DNA from: Luzula sylvatica
Lineage: Eukaryota > Streptophyta > Magnoliopsida > Poales > Juncaceae
DNA length: 64,000 nt
Direction of reading: 5' to 3'
Assembly: GCA_946800325.1 (NCBI GenBank)
Contig: OX326959.1
Coordinates: 41,592,908 to 41,656,907, forward strand
Shown here: piece by piece, positions 1 to 10,889 of the stretch
How the letters are laid out: the number at the start of each line of letters is the position of its first letter
Position numbering within the stretch: position 1 is the first letter of the stretch
The notes under the pieces: generated by a model
Databases searched by the model: none
Seen by the model: the letters and a program-made list of their open reading frames with translations, nothing else
Told to the model about the DNA's origin: nothing
Made by a program: the position numbers and the translations under genes

Positions 1-930
1 AATATAAATTAATTGTTAATTATGTATTCCTTGTCAATTATCATGTTAATAAAGTGCGTTAATTAGGATTTGAAGGATGTACTGGTGAAATCTAAGGGCA
101 AAGTGAAATTCCTCATTTATGTTTGTAGGATTTATGTTTGTAGGACTTAATACTTGAGATACGAAAAAATGATAGTCCAAAGAGGGCATATATGTAGCCC
201 CACCACACCACCAATAAAAATACCGATGATGTCATCAGGATTAATTCATTTCCAAATTCAGTGGTCAAAATATTTAATTCGAATCCTAAGTAAGTGATCA
301 TAATTAAGTGTTCCTAATTAAATGTCTCTAATTGGTGGCTGTTGGATTAATTGTGAGAAAAATGATGTCATCGAGGTTTTATTTGAGGGTGTGACGGGAA
401 GAAATATAATTTCCCGAGTAGAAATCACAAGAATGTACAGTATGCCCGTGTTTTTATTGTTCAATATAAACAAAGAAAGAGAGATGATAATGCAAAGCAT
501 TTAACCTGTCTTAAATTATAATTTTTTTTCTTTATGACTTGTCTTGTTTAAGGAGATACAGAAATATTTGAATTGTGTTTAGTGGTAATTAAAGCAATTT
601 ATCTTGAAAAAACTGTGGACAACACTAATTTAAGTAGGTTATAACAGAACTATATCAGTCACATAAGTTCACTTATTCAATGTTATCATTACACAGAGTA
701 AATTACTGCTAGTTCTGGAGTAACTAAATCTTACCTCCATTAATGGTAATTAATGATAAAAATATTTTGCTTAATATCAGACCTTCTCAGAAACCCTGTA
801 AATTAACTAATTAAGAACAATAACGGTTATTGCACCAACAATTTTTTCCATAGTAAAACCACAAAATTTAAAACAAATTTATTAAAATTCTTACTTCATT
901 ACTACTTGCATTACAATGAGGGTGGAAAAA
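1..930. other. AT-rich upstream intergenic stretch
   Basis: No gene is supported here. The first 70 bases carry TTAATT-rich sequence of the kind seen in the dispersed TTAATTAA repeats elsewhere in the window. The short open frames around 113-504 have no recognisable protein content and overlap on both strands. The stretch runs into the promoter of the zinc-finger gene. Confidence 0.5.
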
Positions 931-933
931 GCA

Positions 934-941
934 CTATAAAT
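934..941 (+). promoter_or_regulatory. TATA box of the zinc-finger gene
   Basis: CTATAAAT lies about 110 bp before the ATG at 1050. That fits a transcription start near 965-970 and a short leader rich in C and A. The assignment rests on position and sequence only. Confidence 0.6.
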
Positions 942-1049
942 CAAGCGCCGAAATCTTGATTTACCACTTAACATCTCGGTCTTTCTAAACCCAAAAAATT
1001 TCAATCTTCCAATTTCCAAATATACAAACTAAGTACTTGCAACCATAAA

Positions 1050-1412
1050 ATGGAAAGAGAAAACACAAAGGAAATGTTTCCATGCTCATTTTGTGATAGG
1101 TCCTTCGAGTCAAGGCAGAAACTCGGAGGCCATCAGACTGGTCACAAAAGAGAGATCATGGAAATGCGAAGAGAACATGACGAGTATATGAAAAATCAGC
1201 AGAATAAGTCGAAGATTCGTATGTCGCCACTTGTTCCAAACCCTGATTATTGGGAAAATTATAGAAAGTATGGGGTTCCACCAAATGAAATTCATTTTTT
1301 TGGTGAAATGAATTCTCCTAGGATTAGCACTAATTTGGGGATTAGGACTAATGGTTCTCCTGCAGTGCAGAATAGAGATGAAAGCCATGTGGACCTCACT
1401 TTGAAGCTTTAA
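1050..1412 (+). CDS. Single C2H2 zinc-finger protein with C-terminal EAR motif
   Basis: This is an intronless 120-aa protein. One Cys2-His2 finger sits near residues 10-33 (CSFCDRSFESRQKLGGHQ, then the second His), with the plant-specific helix signature in the form QKLGGH instead of the usual QALGGH. The last six residues, DLTLKL, form an LxLxL-type EAR repression motif, which in this family recruits TOPLESS co-repressors. A small single-finger protein with a terminal EAR motif is the layout of the SUPERMAN/KNUCKLES/ZFP group of nuclear transcriptional repressors, which act in flower, trichome or meristem development. The first in-frame ATG was chosen; a TATA box lies about 110 bp upstream. 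The Ala-to-Lys change in the DNA-reading helix is unusual and could alter binding. The exact ortholog cannot be named. Confidence 0.88.
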   Translation: MERENTKEMFPCSFCDRSFESRQKLGGHQTGHKREIMEMRREHDEYMKNQQNKSKIRMSPLVPNPDYWENYRKYGVPPNEIHFFGEMNSPRISTNLGIRTNGSPAVQNRDESHVDLTLKL

Positions 1413-2010
1413 TTGGTAAGTTTGGTTGGTTTAGAAATGAGGGTTTATAATTTGGAAAACTATGATTTGCTTAAGTAACTTATTATCATTTTCGCAAACT
1501 TTGTCGACGAATTCATGTATTCGAAAATAAGATTTATGCGAACTGACGAAGCATGTATCGTTAATTTGAATGTTTTTCGTATTTTTATTGAAATGTTATG
1601 AATTTACTTTTATCAAACAAATGATTTCTCGAAAAAACTTTTGCAATCAGATTGTTATGAGAAAAAATTGTTTAATTATTGTATGTTGTTTTATTTTCAA
1701 ATTTATTATTATCAAGTGTCCTGGCCAATGCTAAGACTTCTAGTTCTTAGAAAATAAAAAGACTATACTGTCATTTGTACTCAGCATATTCAAATTACTG
1801 TCTAAGAACTTATCAGATTATGTCAACCCAGTGATATAGCTAGTCTTGTTAAAAACATTAAAATCAGTCAAAAATGAAGTATCATTTTTATTGGCCAAAT
1901 TCATTAGAATTGGTCATAAAGCAGAACCATGACACTGACATAAATTCACTATATACTGCTATTTATGAAGTGAAGAAATCTTAGTTCATTAATGTGATTA
2001 AATGACCAAA
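1413..2010. other. 3' flank of zinc-finger gene, no gene seen
   Basis: AT-rich sequence without a credible coding frame. It presumably holds the 3' UTR and terminator of the zinc-finger gene in its first few hundred bases. Confidence 0.5.
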
Positions 2011-2160
2011 CACTACAGCAAAAAACGCGCCTAAACACGATTTTTTTATCACGATGCCAAAACCATGTATACATTAATTTTTTCGAACGCTCTTATACAC
2101 GGTTATAAAACCGTTTAAACGTGTCTGCTCTTTTACACTGTTCTTAGATAACTGGTTAAA
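2011..2160. mobile_element. CACTA-type transposon end (one terminus)
   Basis: CACTACAGCAAAAAACGCGC at 2011 is a typical CACTA (En/Spm) terminal inverted repeat start. It is followed by subterminal short palindromic motifs (ACACGGTTATAAAACCGT near 2097). No matching TGTAGTG end was found downstream in the window, so this looks like a truncated end or solo terminus. Family assignment is by the terminal motif only. Confidence 0.55.
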
Positions 2161-2353
2161 ATTATTGTTTACACTGATCCAAATTTCCACCAAGAAAAAG
2201 TCCTTTCTGTCCAGTTCAATTTAAAACAGAGACAAACTTCTCCATACACCAAAACAGTACAGCTAGTACACTTCTCAATGATCCAATCTTAAATGGTATG
2301 AGTATTTCAATTGGCTTAAATGGTATAAATAACAGAAGCTTCTAAGAAGGGGA

Positions 2354-2810
2354 ATTCTTCAAAAACTTTCTAACTTTTCCGTAAATTATGAAAAATCCTA
2401 TGTTTTTTTTTAGAAAATCCATTATATTTTTTAGATTTCCTCAAAAACCCTCTATATTTGTTTTTTCTTCCAAAATCCCCTAACATTTTTAGATTCTCTC
2501 AAAAATCCCCTATCTTTTTGTTATGTTTTAAAAAAAATGATCATTATACCCCCCATAGTTTTATTTTATAAATTTCTATAATTTAATAAATAATAAATAC
2601 ATATTAAACTATTATAAAAAAAATAAAAAATGTTAAAAATAAATAATACATGATATTAAAATATTATAATAAATAATACATAAATATTAAAATATTAAAT
2701 AAATAATATATTGATATTAAAATATTATTATCAACAATTATTAATATTTTAATACCTATGTATTAATATTTTAATATCTATGTATTATTTATAATAATAT
2801 TTTATATCTA
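2354..2810. mobile_element. Half of a foldback element (left arm)
   Basis: The segment starts ATTCTTCAAAAAC and runs through a pattern of poly-T and CCCC-bearing short blocks (TTTTAGATTCTCTCAAAAA). It then continues into AT-rich text with repeated TAATATTTTAATA. The same order of motifs forms the left arm of the complete element at 52459-53283. The right arm is missing here: after the AT microsatellite at 2867 the sequence changes to an unrelated LTR-like block. Confidence 0.65.
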
Positions 2811-2818
2811 TGTATTAC

Positions 2819-3075
<257 letters not shown>

Positions 3076-3164
3076 CAAATTATCATTATTACATAAATTA
3101 ATATCTCGACGAATGTCCGCAATACGCTCATAGTGCCGCAATTGCGCCCACATCGCAATCCGCT

Positions 3165-4390
3165 ACAAAAAATTGTTGGGTTATCTACACCCCATCGAGT
3201 CCGCGCAGCGGATAATTATTGGACTCGACGGAGTACAAATCCCCGAGATCTCATCTACGATTTGTTTATCAAATTGCCTATAACTAATATAACGTAAATC
3301 TAATAAACGTAATATTTGTACCTAGCGAAATTGATCGCTTACGAAGGGTTTGTTGCTGCGAAGCCTTCACTTCCGTTCACGTCGCACCTTTTCGTCCGCA
3401 CCTTTTCGCTCGTAACGGTTCGTCCCACGCCCAAACCGATCGTCTTTCTCCGTTCGTCTTCTCATCGGTTGATGAACTTAACTCGTTAGTACGCAAACGT
3501 ATACGTATCTCTACTCGTATCCACCGCGAAACGGGAGTCGTCGGATAATCACGAAACTGCCTAGACGCCTCATAATCACTCTTACTTAAACTCTTGCCGG
3601 AATCAATGGAGAATTCCGGCGAACTTTTCTCTCTCTTAATTACTGGATTAATTAGTGGAAATAATGGTTGCTTAGATTGATTTGATTGAGTGAGATTAGG
3701 GTCCTATTTATAGAATAACTCGTATTCCTTCACCAGTAAATAGACACTCTTTAATCAATCAAATGATACTTTTATATGCATGAAAGGACAAGTTTCTAGA
3801 AGATTTGATCAAAAGATGTGTCTCCTGCAGAATCAGCAGACACACTTTCACTAAACTGGAATTTCGACCGACTTAGGTCCGTAATTAACAGGAACTTTCT
3901 GAACGAAACTTCTAGATGATCTTATCACCTTTCCAACAAATCCGAGTTTATCCAATTTGGATATCCAGTCCGAAAGTTAAGCTAGTTTTAGTAAACGTTC
4001 GCGTGCTTTCGTCGAACTGCCGCAACCTTTCGTGTATTTCATTAGAATGAACGTCCTACGTTATTCAAATGTTTTTCCACTGAATATGAAAGTTGTATAT
4101 AATCCAATTATCTAATTTATGAGAGTTGAATGATCCAAATCGGTGTTCGTATGCGAAAGTTATGTCTGTTTTAGTAAAAATGTTCCAAACAGATTTTTCC
4201 TAAAATCTTATCTTATCAATCTAATTATGTATATCATATATACATATGTGCATCTAATACACATGTTATATTTCTATGAACTACCATGTTCATATATCGT
4301 TATACGTACGATTTTATCGTAGATGTGAAACTGCATTTCCTTCAAAAATATCCGACCGCAACGGACCGTAATATTGCAATTTAAAACATT
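3165..4390 (-). mobile_element. Probable solo LTR or LTR fragment (boundaries approximate)
   Basis: About 1.2 kb that is visibly richer in CG dinucleotides than its surroundings and has no coding frame. On the minus strand a TATA-like CTATAAATAGGACCC lies at about 3695-3710, as expected of an LTR promoter, and CpG-containing leader-like sequence follows it. No internal gag or pol sequence flanks it, hence the solo LTR reading. The exact TG/CA ends and target duplication could not be fixed by eye, so the ends are approximate and the class (Ty3 or Ty1) is open. Confidence 0.4.
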
Positions 4391-5240
4391 TGTTTCAATT
4401 CTCATTGGCACCATATAGAAAAGGAAACCGAAAAAGAACACGATTTGAGCTCTTGATTCTCTCGGAAATAATTAAAAAAAAATCACATTCCTTGTCAATT
4501 GGACATCACGTTCAATATTAAGCATCTAATTCCAATCGTATGATTTGTACTTAAAATATTAAAGATGACATACTTAAGGATATAATTTAAAAATTATTAA
4601 TAAAACGATGACACATAAATGACTACATTGAAAATGATCTATTAAAACTATAAAAATAAAATAAACGAGATTAGACAACATCACAACATCTAACGCTTTA
4701 AATTAAGACATACAAATTGTAACACAAAATAGATATATTAAAAGATCAAACAAAATAGATATATTTAAAGATCAAATAGAAAATTAATGTATACGATGAA
4801 GTCGCGACTCACGTCACAAAACATAATGTTCAATAATCACAAATGATCCTGATAATGTTGTATGATGCGAAAAATTAGAGATAAACGTAAAATAAGAACG
4901 TGGATAAATTATGCGAGCATATTTACTAATTACTTTTCATATTTATATTTTATTTGGTTTAAGCATTTTCAATATCCTTCTATATATTTGAATGAAAATA
5001 TGTCTTATTTGACATACGTAATTATTTTATATTTTTTGAATTTATATATTATATGTTTATTATATTTTTGTTTACGAAACCGACGTCTAATAGCTGTATT
5101 ATATTTATATATTATATGTTTATTATATGTTCTTCAAATTTTATTTTCAGTTTATTTATCGTCATCTTTAATTAAGCCCAAATGAGCCTATGAGTTTAGC
5201 TTTTGGGCCTAAACAAGAAAATTTGAACCTTTAATATTTT
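4391..5240. other. AT-rich spacer without supported gene
   Basis: Low-complexity AT-rich sequence. The 107-aa open frame at 4862-5185 is made of Tyr, Ile, Leu and Phe codons from AT-rich repeats (TATATTATATGTTTATTATAT occurs twice) and has no domain. It precedes the leader region of the next gene. Confidence 0.5.
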
Positions 5241-5367
5241 GCTTGTTTGGATCTGCAATCTGGACCCGTGAACTAAACGAAATGTCCAACCCGTACCCGT
5301 TATTTCACGCCTTTCCTTCTCCAGCGGTCACGAGTCTCAGAAATTTCCCATTTTACCAACGGAGAAT

Positions 5368-5396
5368 ATCTCTCTCTCTCTCTCTCTCTCTCTCAG
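5368..5396 (+). repeat. (TC)n microsatellite in the presumed 5' leader
   Basis: A run of about 13 TC units lies 450 bp before the ATG at 5841. CT tracts near plant transcription starts are common. An ACACGTAATA at 5510 and a TTTTGTAG|GAACT at about 5730-5740 could be the donor and acceptor of a leader intron; this is inference. Confidence 0.7.
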
Positions 5397-5840
5397 TGAG
5401 CGTATGCACATCCACGCTTTCTGCGTCTTCGTGTGTGGTGAGTGCTCACTCTTTCTGCGTATTTGTGTGTCGTGAGTTCTCTCGTTCCTCTTTGTCAAGC
5501 CCACGCAGACACACGTAATATATTTGATATTTTTTGTGTGTGTTCGTAAAGAAAAATATTAAATTTCATCAAGAAAGGGGTTAGTTTTTGAATTGGGAAT
5601 CTTCCAATTTATTTCCTGCTCTAATTATTCCTGCCTTAATTTTGGGAATTTTGTTTTTCAGAATTTAGCTTTATTCGAATTTCCCATTTCCATATAGTGA
5701 TTTTTACTTAATCCATAATTACGTTTTGTTTTGTAGGAACTAGCAATATTCACTGATACAGTAAAGTTGTTTCGAACTTGATCAGTAATAAGGAGGGCTA
5801 ATTTGGTCATTTGTTTGGAAAATCAAGAAGAGAAGAAAAA

Positions 5841-6831
5841 ATGGGAGCGGTTATAAGCAAAGCTGCGGGTGGGCTCGGTGCGACTCTTGGCAATTCAGTC
5901 GCTGCTCCGTTCAAACTTCTCTTTGGTGCAAATTGCGAGTAAATACCCTTATATTCTTGTTAAATATTTATCAATATATCATTTTGCCGTTTCATTTTTT
6001 CTCAAAAAAGAAAAACCCCATTAGAGTATGAAGAAAAGTTTACAAATTGTTTATGATTTGTATTTAAATTTACAATTTTGTGTTCTTTTTGTTATTTGAA
6101 GCGGTATATGTGCGGGGACATGGGACATAATGTGCTTCATAGAGCATCTTTGCCTCTCGAATCTATTCAAATTATTTATGGTTTGTGTTCTCTCCTTCAT
6201 TAGTAAGTTCCTTTTTTTTTTTTCCTTTCTTAAATTTTACTTAATTTTAGCTTTGAATTTCTGCTTTGAACATTTTTTTTTTTGGGTGTAGCGATGTTTT
6301 TTGTGTATCTATTATTCCAAGTGGGCATATTGCAATGCATATGTAGAAATTGTTTCAAAATGTCGTGGGCTTCGTGCAAAGCTTATTTAAATGTTTTGGA
6401 AGAAGTTTCGTGTTTCTTGTGGTACAAGATAAGGAACACAAAACGAGTGTACCGGTCCCGATACGGAGATTTAGAAGAGGGGTACAGTTCAAGCTATGAC
6501 GATGATGACATTGATTCATACGATGATCATCATACTTATAGGTATTGTTACATTTTCAATGAAATCACAATGTGGAAGAGATATAATATATATTTTCTTT
6601 TTGAATAGGAGGAGAAGTTCGGTACGAGAGAGAAGAAAGGATAGAATGAAGAGATCTTTGTACCTGAGAAGGCTTAAATCAGGTGGAAAGAGTAGACGGT
6701 ATGGCAGTGCTGGTACGAGCAGGCATCATGTTAGGGTTAAAACAAGAGAGGTCTCCGTGCATTTAAAGGGTTCGAGTGGCCACAGGAGGGATAAACATAA
6801 TCACAGGTTTAAAAGGCATGGATTTCGTTGA
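5841..6831 (+). CDS. Predicted N-myristoylated membrane protein, function unknown
   Basis: Four exons (5841-5938, 6102-6202, 6292-6541, 6609-6831) join through GT-AG introns in matching phase to a 223-aa protein. It starts MGAVISKA, a good N-myristoylation signal with Gly2, followed by a Gly/Ala-rich amphipathic stretch. Residues about 54-80 form one hydrophobic membrane segment, bordered by cysteines (36, 44, 50, 61, then 82, 84, 87) that could be palmitoylated. An acidic and Ser/Tyr-rich segment follows (about 130-147), and the last 75 residues are strongly Arg/Lys/His-rich. It resembles conserved small plant proteins of unknown function with the same N-terminus, Cys pattern and basic tail. 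I know of no assigned role. The start is the only ATG that gives the myristoylation motif, and it follows AAAAA. Confidence 0.85.
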
Positions 6832-7129
6832 TTTGATTAGTGAGACGATTTATGGTTGTAATTTTGTGTATTTATCAAGGTATGTGCTAGAGAGAAGATT
6901 TCATCGATTAGATATATGCGACTACATCTGCTCCCTCTATTGTCGTTCTCTACTTTTCTCTCTCTGGTTTGATCTTATTTTCTCGAGCTGCTTCTTTGTC
7001 GAGACCAAATATTTAGCGCATAATCTTGAATCAAAACTCTTGACCTTTTTTACCCTAATCGATAATTTTCAGACCTGAGTCGCTAATTTATCCATATCCA
7101 ATTTAGAACATCTGTGTCGGTGTATACTT

Positions 7130-7640
7130 AATTATCCATATCCAATTCAAAAAATGTATATTTCTATTCAAAAAGTTATAATAGTCAGATAAAAAGATGT
7201 ATTGTTATTCAAAAAGATATATTATACATAAATGTGTAAATCAAACATGTATTGTACTTCCATAAAATATGTCATGCATATAAAAAGGGTATATCATACG
7301 TCTAAAATGTATACCAAACATTCATTGCACTTAAAAAGATATATTTTACATATCAAAACAGTATAACACAACTAAAAGGTATATGATACATTTAAAAATG
7401 TATACAACACACAATATATATTGTACATCAAAAAAATATTTCACACATATAAAAAGATATATCATACATCAAAAAATGTACATTTCAGGCCAAACATGCA
7501 TTGCATTTAAAATATATATAATACATATAAAACGATTTAACACGCAACTAAAAAGATATATGATACATTTAAAAATAAAAATAAATCAAAACATATTTTA
7601 CTTCAAAAGAAGCATATTGTAGTTAAATTGTTACATTACC
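7130..7640. repeat. Degenerate tandem array of AAAAAGATATATCATACAT-like units
   Basis: Roughly 20-bp units with the core AAAAAGATATAT(C/G)ATACAT and alternating AAAATGTATA blocks repeat imperfectly over about 500 bp just downstream of the membrane-protein gene. Related blocks occur at 14240-14600, and in reverse orientation at 39760-40090 and 41225-41600. The open frame at 7383-7622 is only a readout of these units. Confidence 0.7.
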
Positions 7641-8070
7641 AACAAAAAAATTACCTGGCGACACTTGCGCAACGGATAAGCCAGCATTATGTGGCAACAT
7701 AAATAATTCTCTTTCGTATATAACAATTGTCTTTGTTATTTCTAATCATTCTTTGCTTAATTGCACATTTGCATATATTCAATTAGATAACCGATAAGGT
7801 AAAACAAAAAGTAATCATTGTGAAAAAAAATCTTGTTCTTATTTTGATTTTTCTCGTCATATTCAACAAGTAATTAGACTTTTCTAGTTAGAACTACTTT
7901 TACTAGTAATGTTATGATTCAATTTTTTTTCCTTGCTACTACTGTAGTGCATAATTTTTCTTATAATGTTAAGAACCTTCGGATTTTGATAAGAAAATGT
8001 GAAATTAAGTTTATGAAACAAATAAAATCAAGACCACTCCATTGAAAAGGCTCGTGTCACGAATGACCAT
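7641..8070. other. Spacer downstream of both flanking genes
   Basis: AT-rich sequence between the repeat array and the stop codon of the minus-strand STR8-like gene. No coding frame or recognisable element is seen; it should contain the 3' UTR of the minus-strand gene. Confidence 0.4.
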
Positions 8071-10641
8071 TTATATCTGATTTTGTGCACTTACTTCTTT
8101 AGAAAAATCATTGTCTCGATAATTGTGCCATTTATCGTACCGTTGGTACCCGGATAAAACAGGTCTGAGCCGCGGTGCATTTTTGCAGTCTTCACAACAA
8201 CATCCTCTCAAATCTCCTACGCACGAAATGCAACACCTAAGTGATCAAAAATATATTTATTACACAAGATATAACAAAATTAAAAATATTAACAAAAGAA
8301 AAAACAAACTCACAAGAATAGTCGATTGCAGTCAATATTGGCGCAATTTCTATGCCTAAACTCCTGCAAGTGGGAGCAACACACAAAGCATTTTCCGAGT
8401 GCACTATTTTTACTTTCGGTTTCGGTTTCTTTTTCAAAATTATCGTTTGGATTGTATTTAGCAGGTGGTAAAGCGAGTCGAGAATCAAAAACAAAGAGGT
8501 TTCCAACCCATTCAGACGAACCTTCATTTTTTAAATAGTTCGATACTCCCCCACTTAAAGTGTATAAATTTTTGAAACCCTTTTTCCTAACATAAACAAA
8601 ATAATAATTATGTTCATACAAAACTAAATTTATCCAAGTATATATTTCATCAATATGTAACGAAAATAATACCTAAGAATTGTAGAATAGACATCGCATC
8701 GTATTCCGCCGGTACAATACATTAATATATCCGTACTTTCTTTATCAACTCCGGTTAATGGATCGTCTGGATTCTCAATCTATGCAGAACGAAATCGAGT
8801 ATAAAATCCAAAAAATAAAATGTAATTTTATTTGACTATTAGTATTTTACTTTAATTAGTTTGGGAAATTTTAACTAAATAGCTAACCAACCTAATTACC
8901 TCATCCTCAGATAGTCCAAATGAAGTGCTTCTAAAACAATCGACATTTGGCCGCTCTGCCCCTTCAAAATGTCCAACATCCCATTCATACCCTTTTTCCA
9001 ACAAAATAAAATAATGCAAAATAAGCATTGATCTCTAAGAAACCAATAATGTTATCATATCATATGAGTAGATGATTTATGATACCATTTCTCACATCTA
9101 GTAATAGAAAGCTCTTATTTGAATTTTCATTAATATTTCTCCCTTTTTCATGCAATATTTTCTTCCATTCAGATGGATTTAATGGCTTTGCTCGCATTTC
9201 AGGCTCCAATAACGGAAGATGTGAAATTCCTCCTTCCATCTGTAATATACCAAACTTTAAAACTACAAGGGTATATATGCAATAGTGCAAAAAGTAAAGT
9301 CTAAATTTGGCCCTCAAATATTGATTTGGCGTATTTTTAGTCCCCTCACTTTTGCATGGTCTATTTTTAACCTCTCAACTATTATATTGGCTCAAGTGTG
9401 GTCCTTCCATCAATTAAGTGCTTGTGTGTCTGATAACCCCCAACAAGTAAACAATGACATGGCAAGTTTTTTGCCCCGTACACGATGACATGCCATTAAA
9501 AAAATTACAGAAAATATCATTTAACATTGTTTCTTCAAATTCCTAATATAAACGTATCGTATCCTAAGTTTTTTGAAAATTGTCATATCGCCGTAATCCG
9601 CATTGTATCGGATATGATACACGTATCGTGCAATATAGGTTATCTTATAGTTAATTAAATTATATGTTCACAACTAAACCAAAAACATGAAACAAAAGAA
9701 GAACCCAAAAATTATAAACAGATGACTTTCAAAAAATGGGTTTATGGATTGGTAGCAAGTTGTGAGTAATATAGACTCGGTATGAATCCCTTGCGGTTCT
9801 ATTTTTCATTTTTCACAAATTTAGAAACATGAAAGCAAGGGGGTCAGATTAGTATGCATAATACTAAATTGATTAATCTTTAATATTTTGCTCAAATTTA
9901 GACTTTTTCTGTTTGAAAATTTACTGATGAGGGGAAAAGAGGAACTACCTGTACAAGAGAGGGCTTATAGCGTAATTTTAAGCGAGGGAATGCGTGTCCA
10001 TTTAACGCGGGTGAGGTTTGAACTAAAATATCAGAAAAGCGAGGGTCTTTTTTACAAAATTCTATATAGGACATTGCGTCTTTACTCGGTCCACTATACT
10101 GCACGCAAAATTCAAAACAAATTCATCAAAAATTTAGCAAAGTTTTTAGTTGCTAAATTAGAAATTAGTTTGAAGAGAATCAGTTGTACCTGTGCATTGA
10201 TTCCTTGTTGATTTATATAAATGCGGCCATGTATATCTCGCCCCTGAAAAGAGCAGAAATTTTTTGTTTGTCAATTTACCATTTTTAAGAATAATATCTA
10301 ATTAATTATAATGGTATTAACTTTTATGTTTGGCATAACTAATATCTAACCTGAAGAAAATTCAACTGTTTGGAGACCTCCGATTCAGGATCTTCTATAA
10401 ACACAAATTTGTAAAAATTAACCACCACAAAATCTCTCTTTTCTACAATGTCTTTATTTTCCAAATCATACGAAAGGGAAGACGAATTGTACGGATGGGA
10501 AATGGAAACACGACGGAGTCTGACGGTGAGAGAGGAAAAAGGCAGAGAAAAAGAAGAGAATTGAATACATTTCAGATGAGTAGACAGAGAAGGGGGACGG
10601 GAGAGACGAATTTGAGGACGAAGCGCCATTATCTTCGCCAT
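8071..10641 (-). CDS. STR8: Chloroplast rhodanese/TrhO-like protein (sulfurtransferase 8 type)
   Basis: Eight exons on the minus strand (10351-10641, 10190-10243, 9949-10098, 9086-9239, 8900-8991, 8673-8779, 8314-8586, 8071-8236) join in phase to 428 aa. An N-terminal Ser/Arg-rich stretch looks like a plastid transit peptide. Residues about 98-165 carry the GRIYINQQGINAQ signature of the TrhO/YceA (UPF0176) family. A rhodanese domain follows with VRNGYEWDVGHF and the active loop CTGGIRCD, whose Cys269 would be the catalytic cysteine. The C-terminus is Cys-rich (CCSH, NCANIDC, GCCCEDC), probably metal-binding, and ends in APRLRPVL...YQRYDKWH as in the plant family. Bacterial TrhO hydroxylates tRNA uridine 34; the plant member is annotated as sulfurtransferase 8, and its reaction is less settled. 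Without the last intron the frame would stop after NRLFL. Intron 3 (709 bp) holds repeat debris. Confidence 0.92.
9290..9650. repeat. Repeat debris in intron 3 of the STR8-like gene
   Basis: This intronic stretch has the style of inserted element sequence (AATTTGGCCCTCAAATATTG, ...AGTCCCCTCACTTTTGCA). A short block with GTATCGTATCC / GATACACGTATCG at 9550-9640 resembles the GATACG elements at 21888 and 41982. No ends or target duplication could be defined. Confidence 0.4.
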
Positions 10642-10755
10642 TGGAGCGTAGACAGTAGAGCTTCTTCGGAGAGATAAGGAGAAGAATGGAGACGAACAAA
10701 GGTAGAATTTATCCTCTCCAGTTTAGAAGATACTGGACAGAGTAGAGTCTTCATT

Positions 10756-10880
10756 ATATTGGGCTTTTTGTACAGCCTATTGAGTATTGACAAATATTGG
10801 GCTTTTTGTACAGCCTATTGAGTATTGACAAATATTGGGCTTTTTGTACAGCCTATTGAGTATTGACAAATATTGGGCTT
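10756..10880. repeat. 38-bp tandem repeat upstream of the STR8-like gene
   Basis: Three nearly identical 38-bp units (ATATTGGGCTTTTTGTACAG, then CCTATTGAGTATTGACAA), plus the first 11 bases of a fourth, lie 115-240 bp before the minus-strand ATG at 10641. Each unit carries TGGGCT, a site II-like promoter motif. The array therefore probably sits in the promoter or at the transcription start. Confidence 0.9.
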
Positions 10881-10889
10881 AAGCCACAC

